Origin: Ramlibacter monticola
GTDB lineage: Bacteria; Pseudomonadota; Gammaproteobacteria; Burkholderiales; Burkholderiaceae_C
NCBI RefSeq assembly: GCF_016722785.1
Contig: NZ_JAEQNE010000009.1
Span: 124,001 to 188,000, forward strand
DNA length: 64,000 nucleotides
Direction: 5' to 3'
In this document: piece after piece, positions 30,875-40,794 of the stretch
Position numbering within the stretch: position 1 is the stretch's first letter
Layout of the letters: every line of letters starts with the position of its first letter
The notes under the pieces: model-generated
Seen by the model: the letters and a program-made list of their open reading frames with translations, nothing else
Databases searched by the model: none
Told to the model about the DNA's origin: nothing
Program-made: the position numbers and the translations under genes

Positions 30875-33673
30875 TTACGCCCCGAAGACGTGCCGCCACA
30901 GCGCCAGGATCGCCTCCCGTTCGGCGGCCAGCAGTTCCTGCGGCACCTGCGTGGTCTCCTCGTTCAGGCGCGCGTGGTGCTGGTGCCGGCGCAGTTCGCG
31001 GTAGGCCGCGGCGGCGCCCTGGCCGACGCCGGCCGGCAACAGGCCCGCCGCCTCGGCGCGCTGCAGCAGCGCGATGTTGCCCACGTTGGGGATCAGCTCC
31101 GGATGCCGCGCCGATTCGGACAGCACCAGGAACTGCACCGCGAACTCGGCGTCCACCATGCCTCCCGCGCTGTGCTTCAGGTCGAAGCGGCCGGCGCGCA
31201 CCGGGTGGGCGCTGCGCACGCGCTCGCGCATGGCCACGATCTCGCGCTGCAGCGCGGCCACGTCGCGCGGCGCGGTGATCACCGACTGCCGGACCGCGTC
31301 GAACTTGTCCTGCAGTGCTTCCGGGCCGTTCACGAAACGGGCCCGCGTCATGGCCTGGTGCTCCCAGGTCCACGCGGTGTTGCTGCCCCGGCGCAGCTGG
31401 TAGTCCTCGTAGGCGCGGAAGGTCGTGATCAGGAGGCCGGAGCTGCCGTTGGGCCGCAGGGCCGTGTCGATCTCGAACAGGTCGCCCTCGCCCGTCTTGG
31501 TCGACAGCCAGATGATGATCTTGCGCACGAAGGCCGCGTAGGCTTCCGGCGCGCGCTCGTCCTCGTCCTCGTAGACGAACACGATGTCGAGGTCGCTGCC
31601 GTAGCCCAGCTCCTTGCCCCCGAGCTTGCCGTAGCCGATGACGGCGAAATTGGGCGTCTCGCGATGCCGCTGCTTCAGGCGCTGCCAGCACCAGCGGGCG
31701 GTGATGTTCAGCGTGGCGTCGGCCAGCGCGCTCAGTTCGTCGGCGACCTGTTCGACGGTGAGCACGCCTTCCACGTCGCGCGCCAGCGTGCGGAACAGTT
31801 CCGCATGGTGGGCCCGGCGCAGCAGGTTGAGCAGCATCTCGTCGTCGTCTTCGCCGGTGATCTGCACCGAGCGCTTGCGGTGTTCCAGCTCGCGTTCGAA
31901 CTCCTGCGCGTTGAAGCGCTCGGTCAGCAGCCCCTCGCTGGCGAGTTCGTCGATGACGCCGGGATGCTGGATCAGGTAGCGGGCCGGCCAGCGCGCCGCG
32001 CCCAGCAGGCGCAGCAGGCGCTCGTGCACGCCGGGGCGTTCCCACAGCAGCGCGAGGTAGCTCTCGCGCCGCAGCAGCGGCTCGATCCAGTCCACCATGC
32101 GCAGCGCGGCCTCCTCGCTCACGCGGCCTTCCTGCAGCCACTGGGCGGTGCGCGCCACCAGGCGGGACAGGCGCTGGCGCGCGTCCTCGCGCAGCGCCAT
32201 CACCCGCGGATGGGCGGCCCAGCGGTGGATGCGCTGCTGCAGCTGCGCCGGCAGTTGCTCCAGCAGGTCGTTCAGGTCCGGCGGCGGCTTGGGGCCGCCG
32301 TTGGGGCCCTTGCAGCTGCGGCACTCCTGGGAGCCGCCCAGCAGCTTGTCGAATTCCTCCGCCACCAGCTCACGGTGCCCGTCCAGCTCGTGCAGGAAGG
32401 GGCAGCAGTCCGCATAGCCCATGGTCTGGGCGATCCAGGTCAGGTCCCCATCGTCGTCGTTGCGGCAACCCATGGGCAGCACGTGGGTCTGCTGGTCGTC
32501 CAGGTACTGGATGCGGTGCTCGACACGGCGCAGGAAGATATAGGCCCGGGCCAGCGCGCCGGCCGTCGCCTCCGACATCAGGCCGGCGACCGACAGCCGC
32601 TGCAGCGCCTGCAGCGTCGGCCGCGTGCGCAGCTCGGGAAAGGTGCCGCCGCGCACCACCTGCAGCAGCTGCACGGTGAACTCGATCTCGCGGATGCCGC
32701 CGCGCGACAGCTTGACGTCGTTGGCGCGCTCCGGCCGGCCGGCCGCGCGCCGCGCCGCATGCTCGCGGATCTGGCGGTGCAGCGTGCGCAGGGAGTCGAA
32801 CACCGCGTAGTCGAGGTAGCGGCGGAACACGAAGGGCAGCACCGCGCCGCGCAGCGCCTGCGCGCCGCCGTCCTCGATGCAGCTGCGCGGCGCCACCACC
32901 CGGCTCTTCATCCAGGCGAAGCGCTCCCACTCGCGGCCCTGCACCTGGAAGTAGTCCTCCAGCGCGCCGAGCGACACCGCCGGCGGCCCCGAGTTGCCGT
33001 TGGGACGCAGGGCGAGGTCGACGCGGAACACGAAGCCGTGCTCCGTCACGTCGCCGATCAGGCCGAAGATCGCCTTGACCGCCTTGGCGAAATACTCATG
33101 GTTGCTGATGCGGTTGCGGCCCTCGCCGTAGCCCGCCGTCTCGCCGTCCTCGTCGTAGATATAGACCAGGTCGATGTCGCTGGAGACATTGAGCTCGCGC
33201 GCGCCCAGCTTGCCCATGCCGACGATCCACAGCTGCGAGCGCCGGCCGTCCGCGCGCAGCGGCGCGCCGTAGGCCTCGTCCAGGTCGGCGCAGGCGTGGC
33301 GGCAGGCGACGTCGAGCGCGAACTCGGCCAGCTCGGTGACGGCGCCGGTGACCACCTCCAGCGGAGCCTCCCGGTCGCAATCGAGCACCACCAGCCGCTC
33401 CATGACCAGCTGGCGCAGCACGCGTAGCGCCGATGGCACATCGTGGCCGCGTGAACGTAACGCTTCGTAGGCCAGGCCGAGGGTGGCATGCGAAGGCGGC
33501 CCGGGCGGCAGCAGCGCCAGTTCGCCGGCATAGCGGCGCCGCAGCCGCTGAACGAAGCGGGATTGGCCCGAGAGCGGCTCGGATCCGGAAACGGCGTCCG
33601 CCGCGCCCGGCATGGCCCCGTTGACGGCCGCGAAGCCGAATCCGCCAGAGCCCGGCGCGTCGCCGAGGGTCAT
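30875..33673 (-). CDS. glnE: Bifunctional glutamine synthetase adenylyltransferase/deadenylase
   Basis: A 932-residue cytoplasmic protein with two nucleotidyltransferase domains. The N-terminal (deadenylylating) one has GMGKLGARELNVSSDIDLVYIY and the C-terminal (adenylylating) one has GYGKLGGKELGYGSDLDIVFVYED. Each G-S-D-x-D site is complete, and regulatory helices lie between them. It adds or removes AMP on the tyrosine of glutamine synthetase in response to PII, so it tunes nitrogen assimilation. The ATG at 33673 has GGGAATT before it; a TTG six codons upstream is an alternative. It is divergent from yhdP with only 24 bp between the start codons. Confidence 0.95.
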   Translation of the reverse strand: MTLGDAPGSGGFGFAAVNGAMPGAADAVSGSEPLSGQSRFVQRLRRRYAGELALLPPGPPSHATLGLAYEALRSRGHDVPSALRVLRQLVMERLVVLDCDREAPLEVVTGAVTELAEFALDVACRHACADLDEAYGAPLRADGRRSQLWIVGMGKLGARELNVSSDIDLVYIYDEDGETAGYGEGRNRISNHEYFAKAVKAIFGLIGDVTEHGFVFRVDLALRPNGNSGPPAVSLGALEDYFQVQGREWERFAWMKSRVVAPRSCIEDGGAQALRGAVLPFVFRRYLDYAVFDSLRTLHRQIREHAARRAAGRPERANDVKLSRGGIREIEFTVQLLQVVRGGTFPELRTRPTLQALQRLSVAGLMSEATAGALARAYIFLRRVEHRIQYLDDQQTHVLPMGCRNDDDGDLTWIAQTMGYADCCPFLHELDGHRELVAEEFDKLLGGSQECRSCKGPNGGPKPPPDLNDLLEQLPAQLQQRIHRWAAHPRVMALREDARQRLSRLVARTAQWLQEGRVSEEAALRMVDWIEPLLRRESYLALLWERPGVHERLLRLLGAARWPARYLIQHPGVIDELASEGLLTERFNAQEFERELEHRKRSVQITGEDDDEMLLNLLRRAHHAELFRTLARDVEGVLTVEQVADELSALADATLNITARWCWQRLKQRHRETPNFAVIGYGKLGGKELGYGSDLDIVFVYEDEDERAPEAYAAFVRKIIIWLSTKTGEGDLFEIDTALRPNGSSGLLITTFRAYEDYQLRRGSNTAWTWEHQAMTRARFVNGPEALQDKFDAVRQSVITAPRDVAALQREIVAMRERVRSAHPVRAGRFDLKHSAGGMVDAEFAVQFLVLSESARHPELIPNVGNIALLQRAEAAGLLPAGVGQGAAAAYRELRRHQHHARLNEETTQVPQELLAAEREAILALWRHVFGA

Positions 33674-33697
33674 AATTCCCGCCACTCCCAAGTCTTC

Positions 33698-36600
33698 ATG
33701 ATTGCGACGCCACCGAATCCCTCACGGTCGCTGAGGTTGTTTTCCACAGCGGTCAAGTGGTCCCTGTGGCTGCTGCTCGCTGCATTGCTGCTGCTCACGG
33801 TCGCCTGGGGTGCGCTGCATGGATTCATTGTGCCGCGAATCGGCGAGCTGCGCCCCGCGCTGGAAACCCGGGCCAGCCAGGTGCTGGGGATTCCGGTGCG
33901 CATCGGCGCGATCAGCGCCCGCACCGAAGGCCTCGTGCCCTCCTTCACCCTCGAGGACGTGGTGCTGCTGGATCCCCAGGGCCGCGAGGCGCTGCGGCTG
34001 CCCCTGGTGGTGGGCGCCTTGTCCCCGCACTCGCTGTGGAATCTCGGTTTCGAGCAGCTCTATATCGACCGCCCCACGGTGGCGATCCGGCGCGCCGCCG
34101 ACGGCCGCTTCTACATCGCCGGCATCGATGTCTCGCGCGGCAGCCACAACGAGGGCCGCGCCGCCGACTGGTTCTTCAGCCAGCGGGAATTCATCATCCA
34201 GGGCGGCACCATCGAATGGATCGACGAACAGCGCGGCGCACCGACGCTGGCGCTGGGCCAGGTCGATTTCGTCGCCCGCAACCAGGCGCGGCGCCACCTG
34301 CTGCGGCTGGACGCCACGCCGCGGGCGGAATGGGGCCAGCGCTTCATGCTCACCGGCATGTTCCGCCAGCCCCTGCTGACCACCAACGCCGGGCGCTGGC
34401 AGGAGTGGACCGGCGAGTTGCACGCGGACTTCGGCGCGGTCGACCTCTCGCTGCTGCGGCAGTACGCCGACCTCGGCATCGACATCGCGCAGGGCCGCGG
34501 CCGGCTGCGCGCCTGGGCCGACCTCGAACGCGGCCAGCTCGTCGGCGGCACCGCCGACGTCGTGCTGACCCAGGTGCGGGCCACCCTGGGCGAGGCGCTG
34601 GAGCCGCTGGTGCTGCAATCGGTGTCCGGCCGGCTGGGCGGCCAGCGCACCGCCACCGGCTTCGCCTTCCAGACACAGGACCTGCAGTTCCTGACCGAGG
34701 ACGGCCAGGCCTGGCCGGGCGGCAACGTCGCCGTGACGTGGAGCGACGCCGAGGGCCTCGCGCCGGCGCAGGGCGAACTGCGCGCGGACCGGCTGGACCT
34801 GAAGGCGCTGAGCCAGATCGCCACCCGCCTGCCGCTGGGCGCGCCGACGCACGAGGCGCTGCAGGCCTATGCGCCGCAGGGGCTGGTCGAAACGCTGCAC
34901 GCCCGCTGGCAGGGCCCGCTGGAGGCGCTGGAGAAGTACGAGGCGCGCGGGCGGGCCGTGCGGCTGGAGACGGTGCCGCAGGCGGACCCGCAGGGCCACG
35001 CCGGCATCCCGGGCGTGCGCGGGGCGGCGCTCGATTTCGATTTCAACCAGGGCGGCGGGCGCGCGCGGCTGGCCATCGCGCAGGGGGCGCTGGACTTCCC
35101 CGGCGTGTTCGAGGAGCCGACCATTCCCGTCACCAGCCTGGCCGCCGACGTGCAGTGGCAGGTGCGCGGGGAGCAGCTGTCGCTGAACGTCACGAGCCTG
35201 AAGTTCGCCAATGCCGATGCCGAGGGGGAGGCGCGCGCGAGCTGGCGCACGGCGGACGCGAAGTCCGGCGCGGCGCGCTTCCCGGGCGTGCTGGACCTGC
35301 AGGGCAGCCTCAGCCGCGCCGACGGCGCGCGCGTGTGGCGCTACCTGCCGCTGGCGGTGCCGAAGCAGGCGCGCGACTACGTGCAGGAATCGGTGGTGAG
35401 CGGCGCCGCCACGGGCACGAAGTTCCGCGTGAAGGGCGACCTGCGCCGGTTCCCCTTCCCGGAGGGCGCGGGCGGCGAGTTCCTGGTCGCGACGCAGGTG
35501 CGCGACGTGACCTATGCCTACGTGCCGCCCAGCCTCACCCAGGGCAACGGCGTGTGGCCGGCGTTCACCAACCTGGCCGGCGAGCTGGTGTTCGAGGGCA
35601 ACGGCATGCAGGTGAAGGGCGCGGCCGGCCGCGTGCATGGCCGGCCGGGCCTGCAGATGCGCGCCGATGCGCGCATCCCCGATTTCCACCAGCCGCGGGT
35701 GAACGTGGCGGGGCGCATCCAGGGGCCGGTGAGCGAATCGCTGGCGATCGTCAACACCTCCCCGGTGGCGGCGATGACCAGCCAGGCGCTGGCCCGGACC
35801 ACCGGAACCGGCAACGCCGACGTGGACCTGCGGCTCGCGCTGCCGCTGCACGACCTGACGCGCTCGCAGGTGCAGGGCACCGTCACGCTGGCCAACAACG
35901 ATGTGCAGATGTCGCCCGACAGCCCGCCGCTGGCGCGCGCCCGCGGCACGGTGCTGTTTTCCGAGAAGGGCTTCCAGCTCGCCGGCGTGCAGGCCCGCGC
36001 GCTCGGCGGCGAGGTGCGGCTGGAGGGCGGCACCCGCCCCGGCGCGCCGGGCGAGCCCGCGACCGTGCAGCTGCGCGGGCAGGGCACGGTCACGGCCGAA
36101 GGGCTGCGGCAGGCGCGCGAACTCGGTTTTCTCGCCCGGCTGGCCCGCGATTTCAGCGGCGCCACCGGCTACACCCTGGCCCTGAACTTCCGCCGCGGGC
36201 CGCCCGAAGTGCAGGTCCTCTCCAACCTGCAGGGGCTCGCGGTGGGCCTGCCGCCGCCGCTGAACAAGCCCGCCGACGCCATGCTGCCGCTGCGCTACGA
36301 GACGGCGCTCACGCGCGAGTCGCTGGCTCCGCAGGCGAAGCTGCAGGAGCTGCTCTCGGTGGACCTCGGCCGGGTCGGCTCGGTCAGCTTCCTGCGCGAC
36401 CTGTCCGGCGCCGAGCCGCAGGTGGTGCGCGGCGCGATCGGGGTCGGCCTCGCGTCCAACGAGGGCGTGGTGATGCCGCCGGAAGGCGTGATGGCCAACG
36501 TGCAGCTGGCGAACTTCAACATCGACGCCTGGGAGGATGCGCTGGCCCGCGTGGGCGGCGGCGATGCGGCGCCTGCGCCCGCCCCCCCCACCCCGGCGGC

Positions 36601-37846
36601 CGGCACGGCGACGGCCGCCCCGGTGGCGCGCGACATGGGCGCCAGCCTGTCCTACCTGCCGACGATGATCGCGGTGCGCGCCCGCGCGCTGAGCATGGAC
36701 GGCCGCACCCTGCACAACGTGGTGGTGGGCGGCTCGCGCGACGGCCGGGTGTGGCGCGCCAACGTCGAGGCCGACGAGCTCAATGGCTACATCGAATACC
36801 GGCAGCCGCAGAACGCGGGCGCCGGCCGCCTGTACGCCCGGCTGGCGCGCCTCAGCATGGCCGCCTCCGCCGCCACCGAGGTGGAGGAATTGCTGGACCA
36901 GCAGAGCGCCATCCCGGCACTGGACGTGATCGTGGACGACTTCGAGCTCAAGGGCCGGCGGCTCGGGCGGCTGGAGATCGACGCGGTCAACCGGGGCGCG
37001 GGCACGGTGGCGCGCGAAGGCGGCATCCGCGAGTGGCGCCTCAACAAGCTGAGCCTCGCCATGCCGGAAGCGACCTTCACGGCGTCCGGCAACTGGGCGG
37101 CGCTGGGCGAGCAGCCGGCGGCGCCGGGCGGCCCGCGGCCCGATGCCAAGCCGGGGGAACGTCGCCGCACCTCGATGAAGTTCCGCTTCGACATCGCCGA
37201 CGGCGGCGCTCTGCTCACCCGCATGGGCATGAAGGACGTGCTGCGGCGCGGCCGCGGCGCGATGGAGGGCACCGTGTCGTGGGTCGGCTCGCCGCTCGCG
37301 CTGGACTATCCGACCCTGGCAGGCAGCTTCAACGTCTCCGTGGAGAACGGTCAGTTCCTCAAGGCCGACCCCGGCATGGCCAAGCTGCTGGGCGTGCTGA
37401 GCCTGCAGTCGCTGCCGCGCCGGCTGGCGCTGGACTTCCGCGACGTCTTCAGCGAGGGCTTCACCTTCGACTTCGTGCGTGGCGACGTCAACATCGAGCA
37501 CGGCATCGCCTTCACCAACAACCTGCAGATGAAGGGCGTGAATGCTGCGGTGCTGATGGAGGGCAAGGCCGACATCGCGCGCGAAACGCAGGACCTGAAG
37601 GTGCTGGTGGTGCCCGAGATCAACGCCGGCACCGCCTCGCTGGTCGCCACCGCGATCAACCCGGCGATCGGGCTCGGCACCTTCGTGGCGCAGCTGTTCC
37701 TGCGCCAGCCGCTGATGCGGGCCGCGACCCAGGAATTCCACATCGACGGCACCTGGGCCGAGCCGCGCATGAGGCGCGTGGGCCGCAACGGCCAGAACGA
37801 GACCACCGGCGCCTCCGGCACGACGCCCGAACCCACCACTCGCTGA
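33698..37846 (+). CDS. yhdP: YhdP family protein (AsmA-like lipid-transfer protein)
   Basis: A 1382-residue protein. A single hydrophobic N-terminal segment (LWLLLAALLLLTVAWGALHG) anchors it in the inner membrane; the rest is an extended beta-rich periplasmic region typical of YhdP/DUF3971 and ending in an AsmA-like C-terminal domain. Relatives (YhdP, TamB, YdbH) are bridge-like proteins that carry phospholipids from inner to outer membrane. A short proline/alanine-rich insert (APAPAPPTPAAGTATAAP, near residue 965) breaks the beta region. Length is close to the usual 1270-1400. The ATG at 33698 has no obvious ribosome-binding site and lies 24 bp from the glnE start. The nitrilase-type gene follows after 14 bp. 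Confidence 0.9.
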   Translation: MIATPPNPSRSLRLFSTAVKWSLWLLLAALLLLTVAWGALHGFIVPRIGELRPALETRASQVLGIPVRIGAISARTEGLVPSFTLEDVVLLDPQGREALRLPLVVGALSPHSLWNLGFEQLYIDRPTVAIRRAADGRFYIAGIDVSRGSHNEGRAADWFFSQREFIIQGGTIEWIDEQRGAPTLALGQVDFVARNQARRHLLRLDATPRAEWGQRFMLTGMFRQPLLTTNAGRWQEWTGELHADFGAVDLSLLRQYADLGIDIAQGRGRLRAWADLERGQLVGGTADVVLTQVRATLGEALEPLVLQSVSGRLGGQRTATGFAFQTQDLQFLTEDGQAWPGGNVAVTWSDAEGLAPAQGELRADRLDLKALSQIATRLPLGAPTHEALQAYAPQGLVETLHARWQGPLEALEKYEARGRAVRLETVPQADPQGHAGIPGVRGAALDFDFNQGGGRARLAIAQGALDFPGVFEEPTIPVTSLAADVQWQVRGEQLSLNVTSLKFANADAEGEARASWRTADAKSGAARFPGVLDLQGSLSRADGARVWRYLPLAVPKQARDYVQESVVSGAATGTKFRVKGDLRRFPFPEGAGGEFLVATQVRDVTYAYVPPSLTQGNGVWPAFTNLAGELVFEGNGMQVKGAAGRVHGRPGLQMRADARIPDFHQPRVNVAGRIQGPVSESLAIVNTSPVAAMTSQALARTTGTGNADVDLRLALPLHDLTRSQVQGTVTLANNDVQMSPDSPPLARARGTVLFSEKGFQLAGVQARALGGEVRLEGGTRPGAPGEPATVQLRGQGTVTAEGLRQARELGFLARLARDFSGATGYTLALNFRRGPPEVQVLSNLQGLAVGLPPPLNKPADAMLPLRYETALTRESLAPQAKLQELLSVDLGRVGSVSFLRDLSGAEPQVVRGAIGVGLASNEGVVMPPEGVMANVQLANFNIDAWEDALARVGGGDAAPAPAPPTPAAGTATAAPVARDMGASLSYLPTMIAVRARALSMDGRTLHNVVVGGSRDGRVWRANVEADELNGYIEYRQPQNAGAGRLYARLARLSMAASAATEVEELLDQQSAIPALDVIVDDFELKGRRLGRLEIDAVNRGAGTVAREGGIREWRLNKLSLAMPEATFTASGNWAALGEQPAAPGGPRPDAKPGERRRTSMKFRFDIADGGALLTRMGMKDVLRRGRGAMEGTVSWVGSPLALDYPTLAGSFNVSVENGQFLKADPGMAKLLGVLSLQSLPRRLALDFRDVFSEGFTFDFVRGDVNIEHGIAFTNNLQMKGVNAAVLMEGKADIARETQDLKVLVVPEINAGTASLVATAINPAIGLGTFVAQLFLRQPLMRAATQEFHIDGTWAEPRMRRVGRNGQNETTGASGTTPEPTTR

Positions 37847-37860
37847 ACCGGGGAGACCGC

Positions 37861-38673
37861 ATGAAGATCGCAGCCCTCCAGACCGTCTCCGGCTCCGACC
37901 TGCCCGCCAACCTCGAAAGCGCCTCCGGCCTGCTGGCCGAGGCCGCGCGCTCGGGTGCGGAACTGGCGGTGCTGCCCGAGTACTTCTGCCTCATGGGGCA
38001 GCGCGACACCGACAAGCTCGCGGTGCGCGAGCCCTTCGGCGACGGCAAGGTGCAGGCCTTCCTGGCGCAGCGCGCGCGCGAGCTAGGGATCTGGATCGTC
38101 GGCGGCACGCTGCCGCTGGTGGCCGGCTCCGAGAAGCACGTGCGCAATTCCAGCCTCGCCTTCTCGCCGCAGGGCGAGTGCGTGGCGCGCTACGACAAGA
38201 TCCACCTGTTCCGCTTCGACAACGGGCGCGGCGAGCAGTACGACGAGGCGCGCGTGATCGAGGCCGGGCGCGCGCCGCAGGCCTTCACGCTGCGCTCGCG
38301 CGACGGGCACGACTGGCGCGTCGGCCTGTCGGTCTGTTACGACCTGCGCTTCCCCGAGCTGTACCGGGCGCTGAAGGCCGACCTGCTGCTGGTGCCCAGC
38401 GCCTTCACCTACGGCACCGGGCAGGCGCACTGGGAGCTCCTGCTGCGCGCCCGCGCGGTCGAGAACCTGGCCTACGTGGCGGCCCCGGCGCAGGGCGGCC
38501 GGCACGACAACGGGCGGCGCACCTGGGGCCATTCCATGGTGGTCGATCCCTGGGGCGAGGTGCTGGCGCAGCGCGGGCAGGAGGGCGCCGGCGTCGTGCT
38601 CGCCGAGCTCTCGCAGGAGCGCCTGCGGCAGGTGCGAACCCAGCTGCCGGCGCTGGATCACAGGGTGTTGTGA
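37861..38673 (+). CDS. Carbon-nitrogen hydrolase, Nit1/Nit2 type amidase
   Basis: A 270-residue cytoplasmic enzyme. The Glu-Lys-Cys triad is complete: Glu40 in AVLPEYFCL, Lys113 in YDKIHLFRF and Cys159 in SVCYDLRFPELYR. It is closest to the Nit1/Nit2 group, whose members remove deaminated glutathione or act as omega-amidase. It follows yhdP by 14 bp on the same strand with a GGGGAG ribosome-binding site, a pairing common in betaproteobacteria. The stop codon begins the second copy of the intergenic repeat. Confidence 0.92.
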   Translation: MKIAALQTVSGSDLPANLESASGLLAEAARSGAELAVLPEYFCLMGQRDTDKLAVREPFGDGKVQAFLAQRARELGIWIVGGTLPLVAGSEKHVRNSSLAFSPQGECVARYDKIHLFRFDNGRGEQYDEARVIEAGRAPQAFTLRSRDGHDWRVGLSVCYDLRFPELYRALKADLLLVPSAFTYGTGQAHWELLLRARAVENLAYVAAPAQGGRHDNGRRTWGHSMVVDPWGEVLAQRGQEGAGVVLAELSQERLRQVRTQLPALDHRVL

Positions 38674-38760
38674 GCGCCGCACGGCCGCCCGAAGGCGCTC
38701 GACCCCTCCGCTTGCGGAGGGGGGATGCGAAGGCCGCGCAGCGGACAAGCCTGGGGGAGG
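38671..38760 (+). repeat. Intergenic 'stop-to-SD' repeat, copy 2
   Basis: Runs from the TGA of the nitrilase-family gene to GGGGGAGG (38753-38760). The left 30 bp are the same as at 22905-22934. The hairpin CCCCTCCGC/GCGGAGGGG (about 38703-38722) corresponds to the one near 22937-22957, and the end AGCCTGGGGGAGGT is the same as at 23030-23043. It lacks the A/T hairpin of copy 1 and is shorter. Confidence 0.8.
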
Positions 38761-38836
38761 TACTCAAATAACGTCGAATTTCGTTCCCGGTGTTTCGTCG
38801 ATCCGGCTGTCCACGCTCAGGCGCTGGTCGCTGTGG

Positions 38837-40792
38837 GTGCTGCTGGGCGTGCTCGTGGTGGGCATGCTGGTCACCCTGGTGTACCTGGCCGCGCGCTACG
38901 AGGCGAGCGTCGCGCAGGCCAACGTCGAACGCGACGTCGCCGATGCGCTGAGCGACATCCGCTCCGGCCTCACCCGCAACGTCCAGGAACTGCAGGCGCT
39001 TCAAAGCGGACAGCCGACCCGCGAACAGTGGCGGGCCGAGGCCGACCGGCTCCTGCGCTCGCACCGCGAGTGGGTGCGCATCGAGTGGCGCGGCCCGCGC
39101 CTGGAACTGGTGCAGGGCGCCGACACGCTGTTCCGCACGCCGGTGTTCGCCCGTTTCGGCCGCGAGAACTCGCTGCCCGAGGTGCAGCAGGCCTGCGCCA
39201 CCGCCACCCGCATCAGCAGCCACGCCTACGCGCGCAGCCACTTCGTGCCGCAGGCCGACGGCCTGGGGATGGAACTGATGGAACTGTGCCTGCCGCAGGT
39301 GGAGGCGGGTCGCCTCGTGGGTTTCGTGGTCGCGACCTATTCGCTGGCGGACCTGCTGGCCACGCACGCGGGTCCGCAGCTGGGCAAGAGCCAGGAGATC
39401 TCCTTCACCGAGGCCGACGGCACCCGGCTGGCCATGCACGGCCTGGCGCGGCGCGGGCGCCGCGTGTTCTCGGCCCAGCAGCTGCTGGACCTGCCCGGCA
39501 ACACCATGGTGCTGCGCATGGACAGCTGGCGCCGCTCCGAGCCGGACCTGTTCCCCAACGTGCTCACGGCGCTGGTCACGGTGATGTCGATCGCGCTGGT
39601 GACGGTGCTGTTCATGCTGGGCCACGACACGCGGCGGCGCCTGCGCGTGGAGCAGGACCTCGCCGACGCCCTGGCCTTCCGCAAGGCGATGGAGGACTCG
39701 CTGGTCACCGGCCTGCGGGCGCGAGACCTGCAGGGGCGCACCACCTACGTCAACCCAGCCTTCTGCCAGATGGTGGGCTTCAGCCCCGACGAGCTGATGG
39801 GCAAGGGCGCGCCCGCGCCCTACTGGCCGCCCGAGCGCGCCGAGGAATACCGCAAGCGGCAGGAGGTGCGGCTGGCCGGCCGCAACGCGCCGCCGCGCGA
39901 AGGCTACGAGTCGGTCTTCATGCGCAAGAACGGCACCCGCTTCCCGGTGCTGGTGATCGAGGCGCCGCTGATCAACGCCCAGGGGCTGCAGACCGGCTGG
40001 ATGAGCGCGGTGCTGGACATCAGCGAGCAGCGCCGCGTCGAGGAACTCTCGCGCGCCAGCCAGGAGCGGCTGCAGGCCACCGCCCGGCTCGCGACGGTCG
40101 GCGAGATGGCCTCGCTCCTGAGCCACGAGCTGAACCAGCCGCTGGCGGCAATCTCCAGCTACGCCAACGGCTCGATGAACCTGCTGCGCCATGAAGGCGT
40201 GTCCGCCGGCGAGCTGCAGGTGGCCATGGCGCGCATCGCCGAACAAGCCGACCGCGCCGGCCGCGTGATCAAGAGCGTGCACGACTTCGTGCGGCGGCGC
40301 GACCAGGCGCGCGAGGCGGTCGCGCCGCAGGCGCTGATCGACGCGATCCTGCCGCTGATGACCCTGCAGGCGCACAAGCTCGGCGTGCGGGTGGAGATCC
40401 GGACGCCGGAAGGCCTGCCGCGCGCGCTGTGCGACCGCACGATGGTCGAACAGGTGCTGCTCAACCTGGCGCGCAACGCCATGCAGGCCATGGACGAGGC
40501 GCGGGTGCCGAATCCCGAGCTCCTGATCCAGGTGCGCGCCACCTCGGCCAGCGAGTCCGGCAAGCGCTGGCTCGAGTTCTCGGTGGCGGACCGCGGGCCG
40601 GGCATTCCGGACGAGGTGAAGAAGCAGTTGTTCACGCCCTTCTTCACGACCAAGGAGGAGGGCATGGGCCTGGGCCTCAGCCTCTGCCGCACCGTGATCG
40701 AACAGCACGGCGGCGGCCTGCTGTTCGAACCCAACGCGCCGCAGGGTACGATCTTCCGATTCACCCTGCCCGCCGAAGCGTCCGCCCCCTGA
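38837..40792 (+). CDS. PAS-domain sensor histidine kinase (DctS/FixL-like)
   Basis: At least 651 residues. The order is: TM1 (LGVLVVGMLVTLVYLAAR), a periplasmic sensing domain of about 210 residues, TM2 (VLTALVTVMSIALVTVLFML), a PAS domain (RDLQGRTTYVNPAFCQMVGF), the HisKA domain with the phospho-accepting SHELNQPLAAISSYA (His about 430) and an HATPase with NLARNAMQAM and GMGLGLSLCRTVI. The partner regulator follows after 2 bp. The start is uncertain: GTG 38837 cuts into TM1, and no ATG, GTG or TTG exists further upstream in frame. The best ribosome-binding site (38753-38760) lies 7 nt before an ATA codon at 38768, which would add 23 residues (TSNFVPGVSSIRLSTLRRW). DctS is a plausible relative; the ligand is unknown. 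Confidence 0.88.
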   Translation: MLLGVLVVGMLVTLVYLAARYEASVAQANVERDVADALSDIRSGLTRNVQELQALQSGQPTREQWRAEADRLLRSHREWVRIEWRGPRLELVQGADTLFRTPVFARFGRENSLPEVQQACATATRISSHAYARSHFVPQADGLGMELMELCLPQVEAGRLVGFVVATYSLADLLATHAGPQLGKSQEISFTEADGTRLAMHGLARRGRRVFSAQQLLDLPGNTMVLRMDSWRRSEPDLFPNVLTALVTVMSIALVTVLFMLGHDTRRRLRVEQDLADALAFRKAMEDSLVTGLRARDLQGRTTYVNPAFCQMVGFSPDELMGKGAPAPYWPPERAEEYRKRQEVRLAGRNAPPREGYESVFMRKNGTRFPVLVIEAPLINAQGLQTGWMSAVLDISEQRRVEELSRASQERLQATARLATVGEMASLLSHELNQPLAAISSYANGSMNLLRHEGVSAGELQVAMARIAEQADRAGRVIKSVHDFVRRRDQAREAVAPQALIDAILPLMTLQAHKLGVRVEIRTPEGLPRALCDRTMVEQVLLNLARNAMQAMDEARVPNPELLIQVRATSASESGKRWLEFSVADRGPGIPDEVKKQLFTPFFTTKEEGMGLGLSLCRTVIEQHGGGLLFEPNAPQGTIFRFTLPAEASAP

Positions 40793-40794
40793 CC

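Noticed and set aside
33722-37741. Very long open frame antisense to yhdP (over 1300 codons)
   Set aside because: It mirrors the GC-rich codon pattern of yhdP; its product is His/Arg/Gln-rich with no domain. The same type of shadow is seen antisense to the oxidoreductase-secD region (43564-49581) and to the RND pump (25054-28431).
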